Source: Palaemon carinicauda | Taxonomy: Eukaryota > Arthropoda > Malacostraca > Decapoda > Palaemonidae | Assembly (NCBI RefSeq): GCF_036898095.1 | Contig: NC_090735.1 | Location: forward strand, 4,054,871-4,118,870 | Direction: 5' to 3' | Length of the DNA stretch: 64,000 nucleotides | Shown here: positions 32,606 to 44,182 of the stretch, one piece after another | Numbering within the stretch: position 1 is the stretch's first letter | Layout of the letters: each line of letters starts with the position of its first letter | Translations under genes and position numbers: made by a program | Notes under the pieces: model-generated | Told to the model about the DNA's origin: nothing | The model's input: only the letters and a program-made list of their open reading frames with translations | The model's database searches: none

Positions 32606-33086
32606 CATATTCCCTATATAACATGTTTAGCCTCAGTGGGTAGGTGCGCACTGGGGACACAACCCGGTGAGGACAGTGACACTTTGGGTACTGTTGTGCT
32701 AATCTCAAAAATAAAAATATAGGGTTAGGCTATAAAACACATTTCTTTCAGGTTTAAGTTTTACTTTAAGAAAGAAGACAACTTTTAATTGTAAAATAAT
32801 CAGAACATTAATGAAATTATCATGCATTACCTTCACTGTGCAGGAAACAAGAAATGCACTGAACAGTCCAATATACAGTATATTTGGGTTTCTTTTTGAC
32901 AGGGAGGCGTAGTAGTGGGGAGTCAACACTAAACACGAACAGTTCTTCTTCTTCTTACATTTTTAATAGGAGATCTGGGCCATTTGGTTCGAGAGTCAAA
33001 ACTTTCTTACACCCCCAAAAAGGTTTTAATATTATTGCGAGATATATAGAAAGAGTTCGAAAAATTTTAGAGAAGGTTAAAATCAT
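32606..33086. other. Unassigned A/T-rich DNA
   Basis: I see no supportable feature in this stretch. Confidence 0.5.

Positions 33087-34349
<1,263 letters not shown>

Positions 34350-34437
<88 letters not shown>
34350..34437. repeat. (GA)n microsatellite
   Basis: About 44 nearly perfect GA units. The long Arg-Glu or Ser-Leu frames across it are artefacts of the repeat. Confidence 0.97.
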
Positions 34438-34440
<3 letters not shown>

Positions 34441-34539
34441 CTTACTTTTGGAAACGTCCTTGCCTGGCGATCTATTAGACAGGAGATTGAGACCCGCTAA
34501 ACTTATTAGGTTCTTGTGGGGCAAGGATGGACCTTTGGG

Positions 34540-34700
34540 GGAATCTATATGTCTTCCTCGTGAATCACTAGCAGCAAGTGCCTGGCTCTCCCTAGTCCTA
34601 TCTTGGGTGGAGAGGGGGCTTGGGTGCTGATCATATGTAGGCCTATATATGGTTAGTCTCTAGGGCATTGTCACTGTCCCTAGCCTCTGCAACGTCTTAC
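34540..34700 (-). repeat. Dispersed repeat fragment (copy 1, minus)
   Basis: On the minus strand this matches 36155-36275: gggacagtgac, atgccctagagact, tgatcag.gcccaagccccct and gccaggca..gctgct. It is an inverted second copy of a dispersed repeat with no coding frame. Confidence 0.75.
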
Positions 34701-34855
34701 TCATGTGTATGCATATGATAGGCTACATGTGGTGTATATATTTTTGGATTTGAGGGAAGGGTTTCAGAACTCCTAAGTGAATTATCCTCCATGGTGAGGA
34801 AAAGTAGGCCTACCGTTGAAAGTTCATACATAAACATACTAAACTCTATTCAATC

Positions 34856-34861
<6 letters not shown>

Positions 34862-34914
<53 letters not shown>
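34862..34914. repeat. Poly(A) run of 53 bases
   Basis: A pure A homopolymer, possibly the tail of a retroposed sequence. The preceding 34700-34860 has no recognisable element. Confidence 0.95.
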
Positions 34915-34916
<2 letters not shown>

Positions 34917-35177
34917 GATTTCTTAAAACATGAAATTATAGGAGAAAAATCGTGACTACTTTTTGAGCATTAACTAATGTTTGTCATTTAAATATGAAAA
35001 ACAGGGAATTCCATTGCGTACAATCTGTACATTCACCTTTTAAGAAAACTAAAAAGCTACTTATGAAAATAGTTACCTTTGAAAGTGACTTCTATACATT
35101 GATAAAATCATCATCTCCTCCTCGGGTTAGATTTTGCTAGTTGTCACTATATTGAACTTTGAAATCAATACTTCTCC

Positions 35178-35465
35178 ATTCATCATCTACTTCACACTTT
35201 ATAGTCCTCAGTCATGTAGGCCTGGGTCTTCCAACTCTTCTAGTGCCTTGAGGAGCTCAATTGAAAGTTTGGTGAACTAATTTCTCTTAGGGAGTGCGAA
35301 GAGCATGCCCAAACCATCTCCATCTATCCCTCACCATGATCTCATCCACATATGGCACTCAGGTAACCTCCGTTATAGTTTCATTTCTAGTCCTGTCCTG
35401 CCAATTAACTCTCAATATTCTTCTGAGGGCTTTGTTTGTAAATCTACAAAATCTCAAATCTCCTA
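35178..35465 (-). pseudogene. Degenerate LINE RT C-terminus
   Basis: The minus strand reads KALRRILRVNWQDRTRNETI, a stop, then VPYVDEIMVRDRWRWFGHAL. The ILRVxWQD..N and RWRWFGH pattern is the C-terminal region of RTE-type LINE proteins. It is distinct from the LINE at 3584 and carries an in-frame stop. Confidence 0.7.
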
Positions 35466-35944
35466 TTAATATCCTAAAAAAAATTTAAATGGTAAGACTA
35501 TTGCCAAAGTACAACTTTTAGTGTATAGAATACTCTTTAAAATGGGGTTTAAATGAAAAAAAAATGGTTTAAAGACAAAAATATAGGGGTTTAAAATATC
35601 CCCAAAATAAGTCTTGGAACTTCACCATATTGGTATGATTGTGTTCCAAACCAACTCCTTGAACTTGGATGAACCAGCACAGTTTGAACTTGGTTAAAAT
35701 AAAAAATTGGTCATATAGATTACTTGAGCTACCCCTTCTTAACCGCTGAGATTGCAGGGATTCCTCTAGTTCTTTTGTGCTATTCCTTGAGCTGTGTATT
35801 TCTATATAGATTAGGCTACTTACCCTTATTTTCCTTACAATTTAAATATATTTTATTTGAGATATTAATATCTGATCCCCGGGTTTTTTACTTCATGTCT
35901 AACATCATGGTATACTTTCACATAGTGATAAACTCTTGATATAT
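35466..35944. other. Unassigned A/T-rich DNA
   Basis: I see no supportable feature. Confidence 0.5.
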
Positions 35945-36500
35945 TTCTGCAAGGGAACTCTAACCCAATAAAGTGGAAGACTATAGTACCAAGGCTATGG
36001 CACTACCCAAAGAGTCTCTTCTACCCTTACCGTGGAAAGTAGTCATTGAACAATTACATTGCGGTAGTTAACAACTTGATCGAAGAATTGTTTGGTAAGC
36101 CTAGTGATATCAGGTGTTTTAAAGGCCACGCATGAATGGCAAAGGCAAGGGACAGTGACATTGCCTTATCAAGCAGGACAATGCCCTAGAGACTGACCAT
36201 ATTACAATATGATCAGCGCCCAAGCCCCCTCGCCACCCAAGCTAAGACCAAGGAGGGCCAGGCAGTGGCTGCTGATGATAAAAGAATGTATAAAGAATAG
36301 GTCAAACTATTCAGTGTGAGTGTAGGCAAAGGAAAAATGAGCTGTAACTAGAGAGGGATCCAATGTAGTACTATCTGGTCAGTCAAAAGACCCAATAACT
36401 TGCTAGCAGTAGTATCTCAACAAGTACAGTAGCTGTTGCCTTGGCCAACCTACTAACTACTACCGTTTGGTGGCAGGGGACGTGGTCTATGTAATTCCAT
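35945..36500 (+). repeat. Dispersed repeat, longest copy
   Basis: This interval unites sequence found separately elsewhere in the window: its first part (ggaactctaacccaataaag, ggctatggcactacccaa) is inverted at 57130-57215, and its middle (gggacagtgac to gctgctgatga) is inverted at 34540-34700. It therefore represents one long repeat unit of at least 330 bp, noncoding as far as I can see. It may be a LINE UTR or another retroposon. Confidence 0.65.
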
Positions 36501-38001
36501 GCTCAGTTAATTAATTACCCTTATATATGAATTTTCAGATTGTGTTCGATATTCAATATAGAATCAATCAGAAATATTAATGAGCGGGAACCTTTGCCTC
36601 ATAGTGAAGGGGTTAACATTTAGAGACAATCTATAGTATGGTATTTTTTACTACTTCATCAAACAATTTGGAGGATCATATTTAAAATTTTAGTTTAAAC
36701 TGTTTGTCAGAATAATCCAGTCACGTAATCTAGATGAGGCTAACAATCTTTAACCTCATTTCATGGCTTGAACTTAACTTTAACCCTCTTTTTCCTTTGA
36801 TTGCAACCCACCTCCAACAGAGTGTGGGAGTCAGCATATACATGCCCATCCTCCTCTCCCCCCTGATTCATGGTATCAAGATGAAGGGTAATATCGACTT
36901 CAAAACTGAGGCAGGGTATCCGACACAGAAGTCCTGAGCTTCTTATTACATGTACTTCCCACTAGAAGATTCCATTCCTTGGTTAATGGCATGTATCTAT
37001 TGAAGCAAAAAGAAAAATGGGAAAGTTTTACCATTTTAGAAATTTATGGGTAACTGTCGATTAAACCAAGCTTCTGGAGAAGTAATATGAACATCAGGTG
37101 TGTAAAGAAATAAATTCTATTATCAAAACTCTCTTTTCATTTCCATGAACAAGTTGAAGAAAGGAAATCTTGACACAAATTTCAACAGTTGTCACAAGAA
37201 GTATGATACTGACTAGCCACTAAAAAGCGAGTTACAAAAGAAGGTTAATAAATTGAAATAACATTTTCTTCAGCACAAAATATTTGAACCGGTGCCGGAT
37301 CTAAATCAAAGACAGATACTTTTATTATATCTTTTAGGTTGAGTAGGATGCTTGCAAGGCATAAAAGGGTAATTCAATGTGGAAAATAATCAGAGATATT
37401 TCTAATGAGGATCTTTAATGAAGGCAATTACCTCGGAATAAACTTGCATCAGTAATAATTGATGGGGCACCAGCAATGACTGGCCATAACAGTGGATTCA
37501 TTGCTTTTTATAGACATGATAATATTGTATGTTTCCTGAATTTGTTTCTTGTTATCATTGTATCAACAAGTACTTTGTAGCAAGATGTTGAAAATTAAAG
37601 AAGTTATGGGTCTTGTTTAAAGTTGTGAATTCAGTTCGAACCCAGACATTTCTGAGAGGGAATTGGAAGAAAAATCCTTCCAAGATTTAGTGATTTGCTG
37701 TCAGTAATAATTTTTTTTGCCTCAAAAGGTCAATCTTCTGTTCTCATGCAGTTAGAAAACAAAGTATGGCTATTAGATTTAGTTTTTTTTTTTTAAGCTG
37801 ACTTCACTGCAATGCTTCATGAAATAAACTTGGATCTTTAAGGAAAATAAAAATCTACAGCAGACATGATTTGTGCTGCAACAGCTTTCAACTAGAAACT
37901 AAGGTTAATGTCCTCTCAGCTGATAAATTTAAGCTATGGAACTTCAGAAATATGGAATCTGAACAAGAAAATAAAGATATCATGGCAATAGAACCAGTTG
38001 C
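36501..38001. other. A/T-rich DNA with no recognised feature
   Basis: About 1.5 kb flanks copy E. Short frames carry no recognisable domain. Confidence 0.55.
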
Positions 38002-38391
38002 AAAAAACGGATTTTGAGCGAAGCAAAAAATCTATTTTTGGGTGAGATAGCCATGGCGTCCTGATGGAAGGTTCCTTTTTGGTAGCTTCCTTGGGTATAT
38101 AACTACTAAATATTCCCAGAGAATTTAACCACAGGTTATCACAGAATTCTAACTTCTGGAGCGAGTATCCTAAAGGTTTCCCTTTAAGACATCGTATATT
38201 AACAGGGGACGCATGTATTAACGCGCCACATAGCTATCTGCACCCCACATAGAGTTAACACTTCGATGTGTAGGGGCGGAGAATAGCTGGGGAGCTGTTC
38301 CACAGCTAATCTCGTTCGTGGCTACTTTTGGTACTTGAGACGTAAACAAACGGGCGCCATTGCTAAATGACGTCACGTCCGTCCTCATCCT
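38002..38391. repeat. Left terminal inverted repeat, copy E
   Basis: Inverted relative to 46493-46843 with high identity (cttccttgggtatataacta, aatttaaccacaggttatca, cgtaaacaaacgggcgcca). The outermost ~25 bp differ between the ends (left ..ggtgagatagccatgg, right ..gggctcaagccatgg) and are both copied in the ICR. Confidence 0.92.
38368..38375. promoter_or_regulatory. TGACGTCA (CRE-like) site in left TIR, copy E
   Basis: A perfect palindromic TGACGTCA occurs here. It recurs in the right TIR of E (46508-46515) and the left TIR of F (47297-47304). In the right TIR of F it reads TGGCGTCA (55319-55326). This is the consensus of CREB/ATF factors. A promoter role is inferred only from its position in the 5' repeat. 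Confidence 0.4.
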
Positions 38392-38469
38392 AAAGCCAGT
38401 TGCTTGCCGATCACCATGATACAGCAGGACAGGGTGGGACCTGAAAAAAACTGGACGAAGTAGCAGGGA

Positions 38470-38567
38470 GGGTCCATCAGGACGCCATGGCTATCTCACC
38501 CAAAAATAGATTTTTCGCTTCGCTCAAAATCCGTTTTTTGGGCTCAAGCCATGGCGTCCTGATGGAA
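38470..38567. repeat. Internal complementary region, copy E
   Basis: Reverse complement of the left end (ccatggctatctcacccaaa onward to aaaatccg), a T-run at 38534-38539, then the reverse complement of the right end (gggctcaagccatggcgtcc). Confidence 0.92.
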
Positions 38568-39399
38568 GAATACCAGGGAATCAATGTATCGTGGTAGATT
38601 TTCCCCTTGTAGTGTAAGTGCCGAGGGCTTTGAACAGGTTAGCATAGTAATCTCAATAGAGGAACCATAGGGAAGAAAACTTCCTGCCCCCCTGGCAGTG
38701 AAGTCCCCACGGACCATGCTGAAGATCAAAGTGGTCATCGAAGGGCTACCCACCTTGCTGGGAGAACATGAAGAACTCGGAGACAAGACTGAATGGTTGG
38801 TATTCATATAGGAACATTCTCAAAAGCAGACAAGTGGTGGTTAGGCACTGTATGTGAAGAGAGAGAGTCGTCTGGTCTCGAAGGCATGATGTAAGTAAGT
38901 ATTCGTGTAGGAATATTACATTGCAGAGGTGAGTATATAATGAGGATTGAATCCTTAGTAATCTTCATCGTATATAAGAGGAAGGGGATAATAAAACTAT
39001 GACAGTCATGTATTTCATAGTATAAGTAGGAGCGGATTGAGACGCACAAGTAATAAAATAGAAATTTTATTTCACAATTGCAGAAAATGGTAATTAAATG
39101 CAAAAAGTATGTAAAAGTAATTTACAACAAATTATAATGTACATAGTAATGAAAGACTTGCTCTTGAATCTGAAAGGGAATTTCAAATTATTAGTAGGCA
39201 CTCGTTCCAGAGGAACGTCAGTCTTTAAAAAGAAAACACATCACGCTCTAGGCATGCGGCACTCATGTGACGACTATGACATCTCACCTGGTAGAAGAAC
39301 AGTATGTGAAAAAGCACTAAATGTCTTTGAAATCACTACGTATCACACAAGGGTCAACATAGGCACCCGAGGAGTTAGAGTCCCAAGTAACTCACTGTT
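38568..39399 (-). other. 3' untranslated segment of copy E
   Basis: Noncoding sequence between the ICR and the YR stop, closely matched by 47495-48322 in copy F. Confidence 0.7.
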
Positions 39400-40867
39400 C
39401 TATGCAGAGTTAGGTGCAGGTTTCATAACACTACCTGCAGCTACCACAAAATGTTTGACTTCATGCACTTGTTTCGCATAATGTTTGAAGAAAACACGTG
39501 AGGATTTCCAGCCTGTGAAACTCTTAAGGCTTTCAAAATCCATACTCTGAAAGAAATTCAGAGACGATGCAACTTTTCTAGGATCGTGACCTGCGGGTGT
39601 ACTGTCAGGATCCGCTCTGCGAATGGAGTAGGTGATTTTCGCTCTTAGTTGTTTCAGTGACAGGTCGCTGCCCGATGTTTCTCCTTTGAAGAGTTGGCCT
39701 CCACCAAAGTCCGAAGTTCTACGAAGATAGACCTTGAGGCTCTCTACTGAACATAGAGAGGCATCTTCTTTCAGGGGGCAGATTCTCCAAGGGCCCCATC
39801 TTTTGGTGGGTAGTTCGTTTTTGGCGAGAAACGTCGGATCCGGGAAGAGGGTAAGGTCTCCTGAATCTAAACAGAATGTGACCCTCGTCCCTTGATAATG
39901 CCACTATTTCGCTGACTCGGGCTCCTGAGGCAAGAGCAAAAAGAAAAATAACTTTTTGAGTCAGATCCTTGAGAGGGCACGAATCATTGTCCAAGTTGGA
40001 AGCAAAATGGAGCACCTTGTCCAGGGACCAGGAGATCGGTTTTGGTGGGGGTGCTGGGCGTAGACGAGCGCATGCCTTCGGCAGTTTATTGAAGATGTCG
40101 CTGGACAGATCAATCTGGAAGGCATACATTAGTGGTCTAGTTAAGGCCGATTTGCAAGTAGAAATCGTGTTGGCTGCCAAGCCTTGTCCATGAAGGTGAA
40201 TGAAGAAGGACATGCAAAAATCGATGGTGATTTCCGTAGGATTTTTTGCCTTGACGAATGAGACCCACTTTCTCCAGGATGATTCGTATTGCCGTCGTGT
40301 GGATTCGGTCTTGTATTCCTCGAGGAAGTCGAGACTCTTCTTCGATATCCCGAACCTTTTCTTCACGGCTAGGGAGAGAAAATCATGAGATGAAGGTCCC
40401 TGACTTTCAATGATGAAGCGAAGACAGTCGACTTCTGTACTTGCTGGGAGAGAACTGGGCCCGGGAGAGGGGTCAGCGTAGGTTGTAGCTCCAGGACTAG
40501 GGGGTACCAGTTGCTCCGAGGCCACTTGGGAGCCACTAGGGCTGCTGTTCCTTTGAAGGTTCTCAGTTTGGAGAGGACTTTCAGCAGAAGGTTGGTGGGA
40601 GGGAACAGGTAGATCTTGGACCACCTGTTCCAATCCAGTGACATGGCATTCACTGCTTCTGCCTTGGGGTCCTCGTACGGGGCCACATATCGAGGAAGTT
40701 GATTGTTGTCGCTCGTTGCGAAGAGATCGATCTGAAGTTCTGGGTGAGAGATGAAGGAGAATGATCTTGCGTCTAAAGACCATTCCGACTCTATCGGGCT
40801 TGTCCGAGATAGAGCGTCCGCCGTAGCGTTGCGGAATTCTTGTAGGTGAACTGCAGGCAGGTGCCAT
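39400..40867 (-). pseudogene. Tyrosine recombinase of copy E (frameshifted)
   Basis: The N-terminal boundary is uncertain because the frame stays open into the overlapping RT-RNase H gene; recognisable YR starts near EVDCLRFIIESQ (about 40440). STRRQYESSWRKWVSFVKAK and SGARVSEIVALSRDEG (box I Arg) are in frame. Two bases are missing near 39868 relative to copy F. Beyond that the C-terminal part reads GHDPRKVASSLNFF (His-x-x-Arg) and RVFFKHYAKQ (Tyr), ending at the TAG at 39400-39402. All catalytic residues are present, but in two frames. Confidence 0.82.
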
Positions 40868-42301
40868 TTGTTCTTATTTGCCAGACGGAAGATTGTCAGA
40901 AGCACCTGATTTATCTGGGGTCTATCTTGAGCCTTGGCGATTGAGACATCGAACTACCACGGAGTTGTCTAGGGTTAGACGAATATGGATCGAGGGAGGC
41001 GGGGAGAGTTTCTTCAGAGTTAGAAGGACCGCCATGGCCTCCAAGATGTTGATGTGAAACGTCTTGAATAGGGGAGACCATGTGCCTTGAGCCTGTTTTT
41101 GGTGGGAGTGACCTCCCCAACCCTCCAGCGAGGCGTCCGTGTGGATGTTGAGTGATGGAGGTGGGTGTTGAAGAGGGATGGACCTTTTCAGGGCCTTTGC
41201 TTACGACCACGGCTTTAGGAGCAGCCGAAGTCTGTTTGGGAGCCGTCTCTTGAGGTCTCTTCGAGCGATGGATGCGGAACGTCTCCAGACTCCTGCGGTA
41301 TCCTTTAGCTGTGCACGTAGCACTGGGTTTGTCACTGAGGCGAACTGTAGAGAGCCTAGAACTCGTTCCTGCTGACGTCTTGAGATCCGTTTGGATTTCA
41401 GCAGTCGCTTGACAGACCCTGCTATTTCCTTCCTTTTCTTCTGGGGAATGGAAAGGCGGTGTGACTGAAGGTTCCACTGGATTCCTAACCATTGGAACTT
41501 CTGAGCTGGAGAGAGGTGAGATTTCTTCGCGTTTATCTTGAATCCCAGGTGTTCTAGGAACTGGGTGACTTTGTTGCAGGATCTTAAACAATCCCCGGGC
41601 GATGGAGCCCAAGCTAGCCAGTCGTCGAGGTAGGCCATCACCTGGATGTCTCGGAGGCGAAGCTGTTGAACGATGGCGTCCGCCAGCTTTGTGAAGATCC
41701 GAGGGGCCACGTTGAGGCCGAAGGGCATGGCCCTGAAGGCGTAGCTTTTCCTTTGGAGTCGAAACCCTAGGTAGGAGGAAGCGTGGTGGTTCATTGGAAC
41801 GTGCCAGTAGGCATCCGCCAGGTCTATGGAGACCGTGTAGGAACCTTGAGGCAGAAGGGTCCTTATCTGTTGAAGAGTCAGCATCTTGAACTTGTTGTTC
41901 GCTATGAACTTGTTGAGGGGGGATAAGTCTAAAATGACTCTGAGCTTGTCGGAGTCCTTCTTGGGGACGCAAAACAGTCTCCCTTGGAACCTGGTTGACT
42001 TTACCCTCCTTATCACCTTCTTGTTCAAGAGATCTAGGACATATTCTTCCAGAAGGGGGGTTGATTGTTGGAAGAATTGCTGGAAGGTTGGGGGTGGTTG
42101 AGTCCAACTCCAGCCTAGACCCTTCTTGACGATGCTGTGTGCCCAGGGATCGAAGGTCCAACGATCCTGGAATTGGCGGAGTCTTCCTCCCACCGGAAGC
42201 ACTTCATTGCTTCTGGTGTCCCGAGGGTTTACTGCCTCGGCCGCTAGCTCCCCTTCCTCTTCTGCCTCTGGAGGGACGGCGAGATGCGTCTCTGCCTGCA
42301 C
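40369..42301 (-). pseudogene. RT-RNase H polyprotein of copy E (TAA plus frameshift)
   Basis: From the ATG at 42301 the RT is open for 366 codons: RVILDLSPLNKF (121-132), VSIDLADAYWHVPM (157-170), RAMPFGLNVAPRIFTKL (190-206) and YLDD (224-227). A TAA at 41201-41203 ends it at KPWS; copy F has a sense codon here and a TAG two codons earlier. Past it the RNase H can be read (HTDASLEGWGG, NILEAMAVLLTL, TLDNSVVVR). An extra base near 40912 then shifts the frame to the C-terminal domain in 40369-40905 (ADALSR, IDLFATSDNN, YLFPPTNLLLKVL, WPRSNWYP). The start overlaps Gag by about 100 bp. Confidence 0.85.
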
Positions 42302-44165
42302 CTCTGTTTGAGCCTCTACCTTTGGGACGAAAGGTAGTTGTCTGTTGCTCGAAAGCAGGGGTGAAAACCGGCGACTGTGACAAGACCGGTTGGGTGACCA
42401 GCTGAAAGGTCTGCTGTGGCTGAGCTGCCACTTGAGGAGTAGCGGGTCCCGGAAACTGCCGTCTCTGTTGACGTTGCTGGGGTTTCTGCTTGGAGGATTT
42501 CCTCTTAGGTTGAGGGCCGTTGTCCTGTGAGGATTTCCTCTTCTTCGACATGCCCCACTTGTGGAGAAGGTTCCTGTTCTCCGTGGCGGCCTTGTTGGTG
42601 ATCTCTTTCACAAGGTCAGAGGGAAAGAGGTGCTTACCCCAGATGTTGGAGGAAATCAGCCTCCGGGGTTCGTGTCTCACTGTGGCACTGGAGAACACGA
42701 ATTCACGACAGGCTCTACGAGCCTTCATGAAGCTGTACAGGTCTTTAACTACAGTCGCCAAATGCGTTTTGGCGAGCACCATGTAGTGATCGGGGACTCT
42801 AGTGTCACCGGCCATGACGTCGAGCTGTACCTGGAGGGACATGGATGCGGCGAGCCTTTCCTTCGTGTCATGTTCCCGACGAAGGAGATGGTCATTAAGT
42901 TTCGGGAGGTCTTCGTTAAACTGACGTCCAGCAACGTCAGGTTCTAGTTTCCCCACCACGAAAGTATGCTGGACATCTTTCCAGTGTCGAACATCGGGGG
43001 GAGTAACCAGGGAGAAGGGTCTGCACTTCTCCAGTGCAGGGCAAGGTTTCCCTTCTTCCACTGCCTTGTGTACCGCAGCGAAGGCCTTTTCCATGAAGGG
43101 GAGGATCGCATCATCTGGTGCGAAGTAGGTAGGGTGCTTCTTGCTCAGCGCCGGAAGCTTTGAGCAGGTAAAACCCCTACTTTTAACAGCATTGGCCAGC
43201 ATAGACTGGGCCTTCGGGAGATCGAACACTATCACCTCCTTAGGTTCGGTCTCTTCTCTAGAGGCAGGTTCGGATTGAAGTCGGACGTAACAGTCCGGAT
43301 AAGCCTCAAAACTCGGGAAGAATTCCACTTCTTCCAGGGCAACCGAGCCGACCTTCTCACTGACGAAGATCCTGCCCGTTGCGATAGGCATGTGTTCGGC
43401 ATACCTCCAGGGGTTGGCGTGCGAACATGCCGGGAGGTCATTAACCGAAATCCTTTTCGGCTCCTTTGAACTTCCCATGGTCCTGATGTATTTGTGTGTC
43501 TCACGGAGTTTCTTGTCCATAAGAGCTTCGAGCATACGGAACATCTCCTGGGCGCTGGATGGGATGGGGTCCGGGGTGGCGGAGGTAGACGGGAGTGATA
43601 CATCCGTCGGTGTAGGAGTTGGGGCAGGGGTGGAAGGTGGAGCGACCTCTTGCTCCGACTCGGTGTATTCCACTTGGTCTTCCTCATAGTCCAGTTCTTC
43701 GGCCATGAGGTTCCTCTCCGTGGTCTCCGACACCTCCGACATACGTTCCGCATTGTCGGTATTCAGGCGACACTCATGCATGGACTGGGCCATGACTACA
43801 TCGGGTTCCACCATAATCTGGACGGTGGGGATCTGATCCTTGGGGACCACAGAGTCTGGGGATGCCTTCGGGAAAAGCAAGGACCTCAAGTCTTCAGTGG
43901 CAAGGTATGGTCCAGTGGCGTTCTTCTGGAAGCCACGCACCCATTTGCGTAGCTTCTCTCGAGAAGCGTCCCTAACCTCCGCTGAGGGAGGATTATTGAA
44001 CGCCTCGACCAGGCGGTCCTTGCAGACTGTACAGTTCTGCGGGTCCCAAAACTTCAGATCGCCTTTCTTGTTGGCGCAAGGGGCGTGGGTCCTACATGCC
44101 GTGTGCCCGTAGAAGTGCGGGCGCTTCACTGCACAGAAGCCGTGATCGCACTTCACGTACTCCTC
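42204..44165 (-). CDS. Gag-like protein of copy E (main exon)
   Basis: An open frame runs from the 3' splice-site-like sequence at 44166 to a stop at 42204 (about 650 codons). The N-terminus is Cys/His-rich (C3, C8, H18, C21, C27, C42 and C45, counting from the GTG at 44156). The first ATG comes only at about codon 115, so the Cys/His module must be started from an upstream exon. The middle is acidic and Pro/Thr-rich (YEEDQVEYTESEQEVAPP), the central half more ordered, and the C-terminus basic and Gln/Arg/Gly-rich (PKRKSSKQKPQQ, RPSRGRRGRGASGRG), which fits nucleic-acid binding. Its Gag role is inferred from gene order. Confidence 0.75.
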   Translation of the reverse strand, partial: EEYVKCDHGFCAVKRPHFYGHTACRTHAPCANKKGDLKFWDPQNCTVCKDRLVEAFNNPPSAEVRDASREKLRKWVRGFQKNATGPYLATEDLRSLLFPKASPDSVVPKDQIPTVQIMVEPDVVMAQSMHECRLNTDNAERMSEVSETTERNLMAEELDYEEDQVEYTESEQEVAPPSTPAPTPTPTDVSLPSTSATPDPIPSSAQEMFRMLEALMDKKLRETHKYIRTMGSSKEPKRISVNDLPACSHANPWRYAEHMPIATGRIFVSEKVGSVALEEVEFFPSFEAYPDCYVRLQSEPASREETEPKEVIVFDLPKAQSMLANAVKSRGFTCSKLPALSKKHPTYFAPDDAILPFMEKAFAAVHKAVEEGKPCPALEKCRPFSLVTPPDVRHWKDVQHTFVVGKLEPDVAGRQFNEDLPKLNDHLLRREHDTKERLAASMSLQVQLDVMAGDTRVPDHYMVLAKTHLATVVKDLYSFMKARRACREFVFSSATVRHEPRRLISSNIWGKHLFPSDLVKEITNKAATENRNLLHKWGMSKKRKSSQDNGPQPKRKSSKQKPQQRQQRRQFPGPATPQVAAQPQQTFQLVTQPVLSQSPVFTPAFEQQTTTFRPKGRGSNRGAGRDASRRPSRGRRGRGASGRGSKPSGHQKQ

Positions 44166-44182
44166 CTGTAAGAGAAAGAGAA
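44166..44182 (-). other. Putative 3' splice site before Gag of copy E
   Basis: The minus strand reads tctctttctcttacag followed by GAGGAGTACGTG, a strong pyrimidine tract plus AG. The same sequence occurs at 52971-52987 in copy F, and a similar one (ctttcttttacag) lies at 61997-62012 in copy G. The donor is not identified. Confidence 0.55.

Noticed and set aside
40911..42161. 416-codon minus-strand frame in copy E
   Set aside because: It is an alternative frame of the RT-RNase H gene; the RT motifs are in the frame of 41201-42301.
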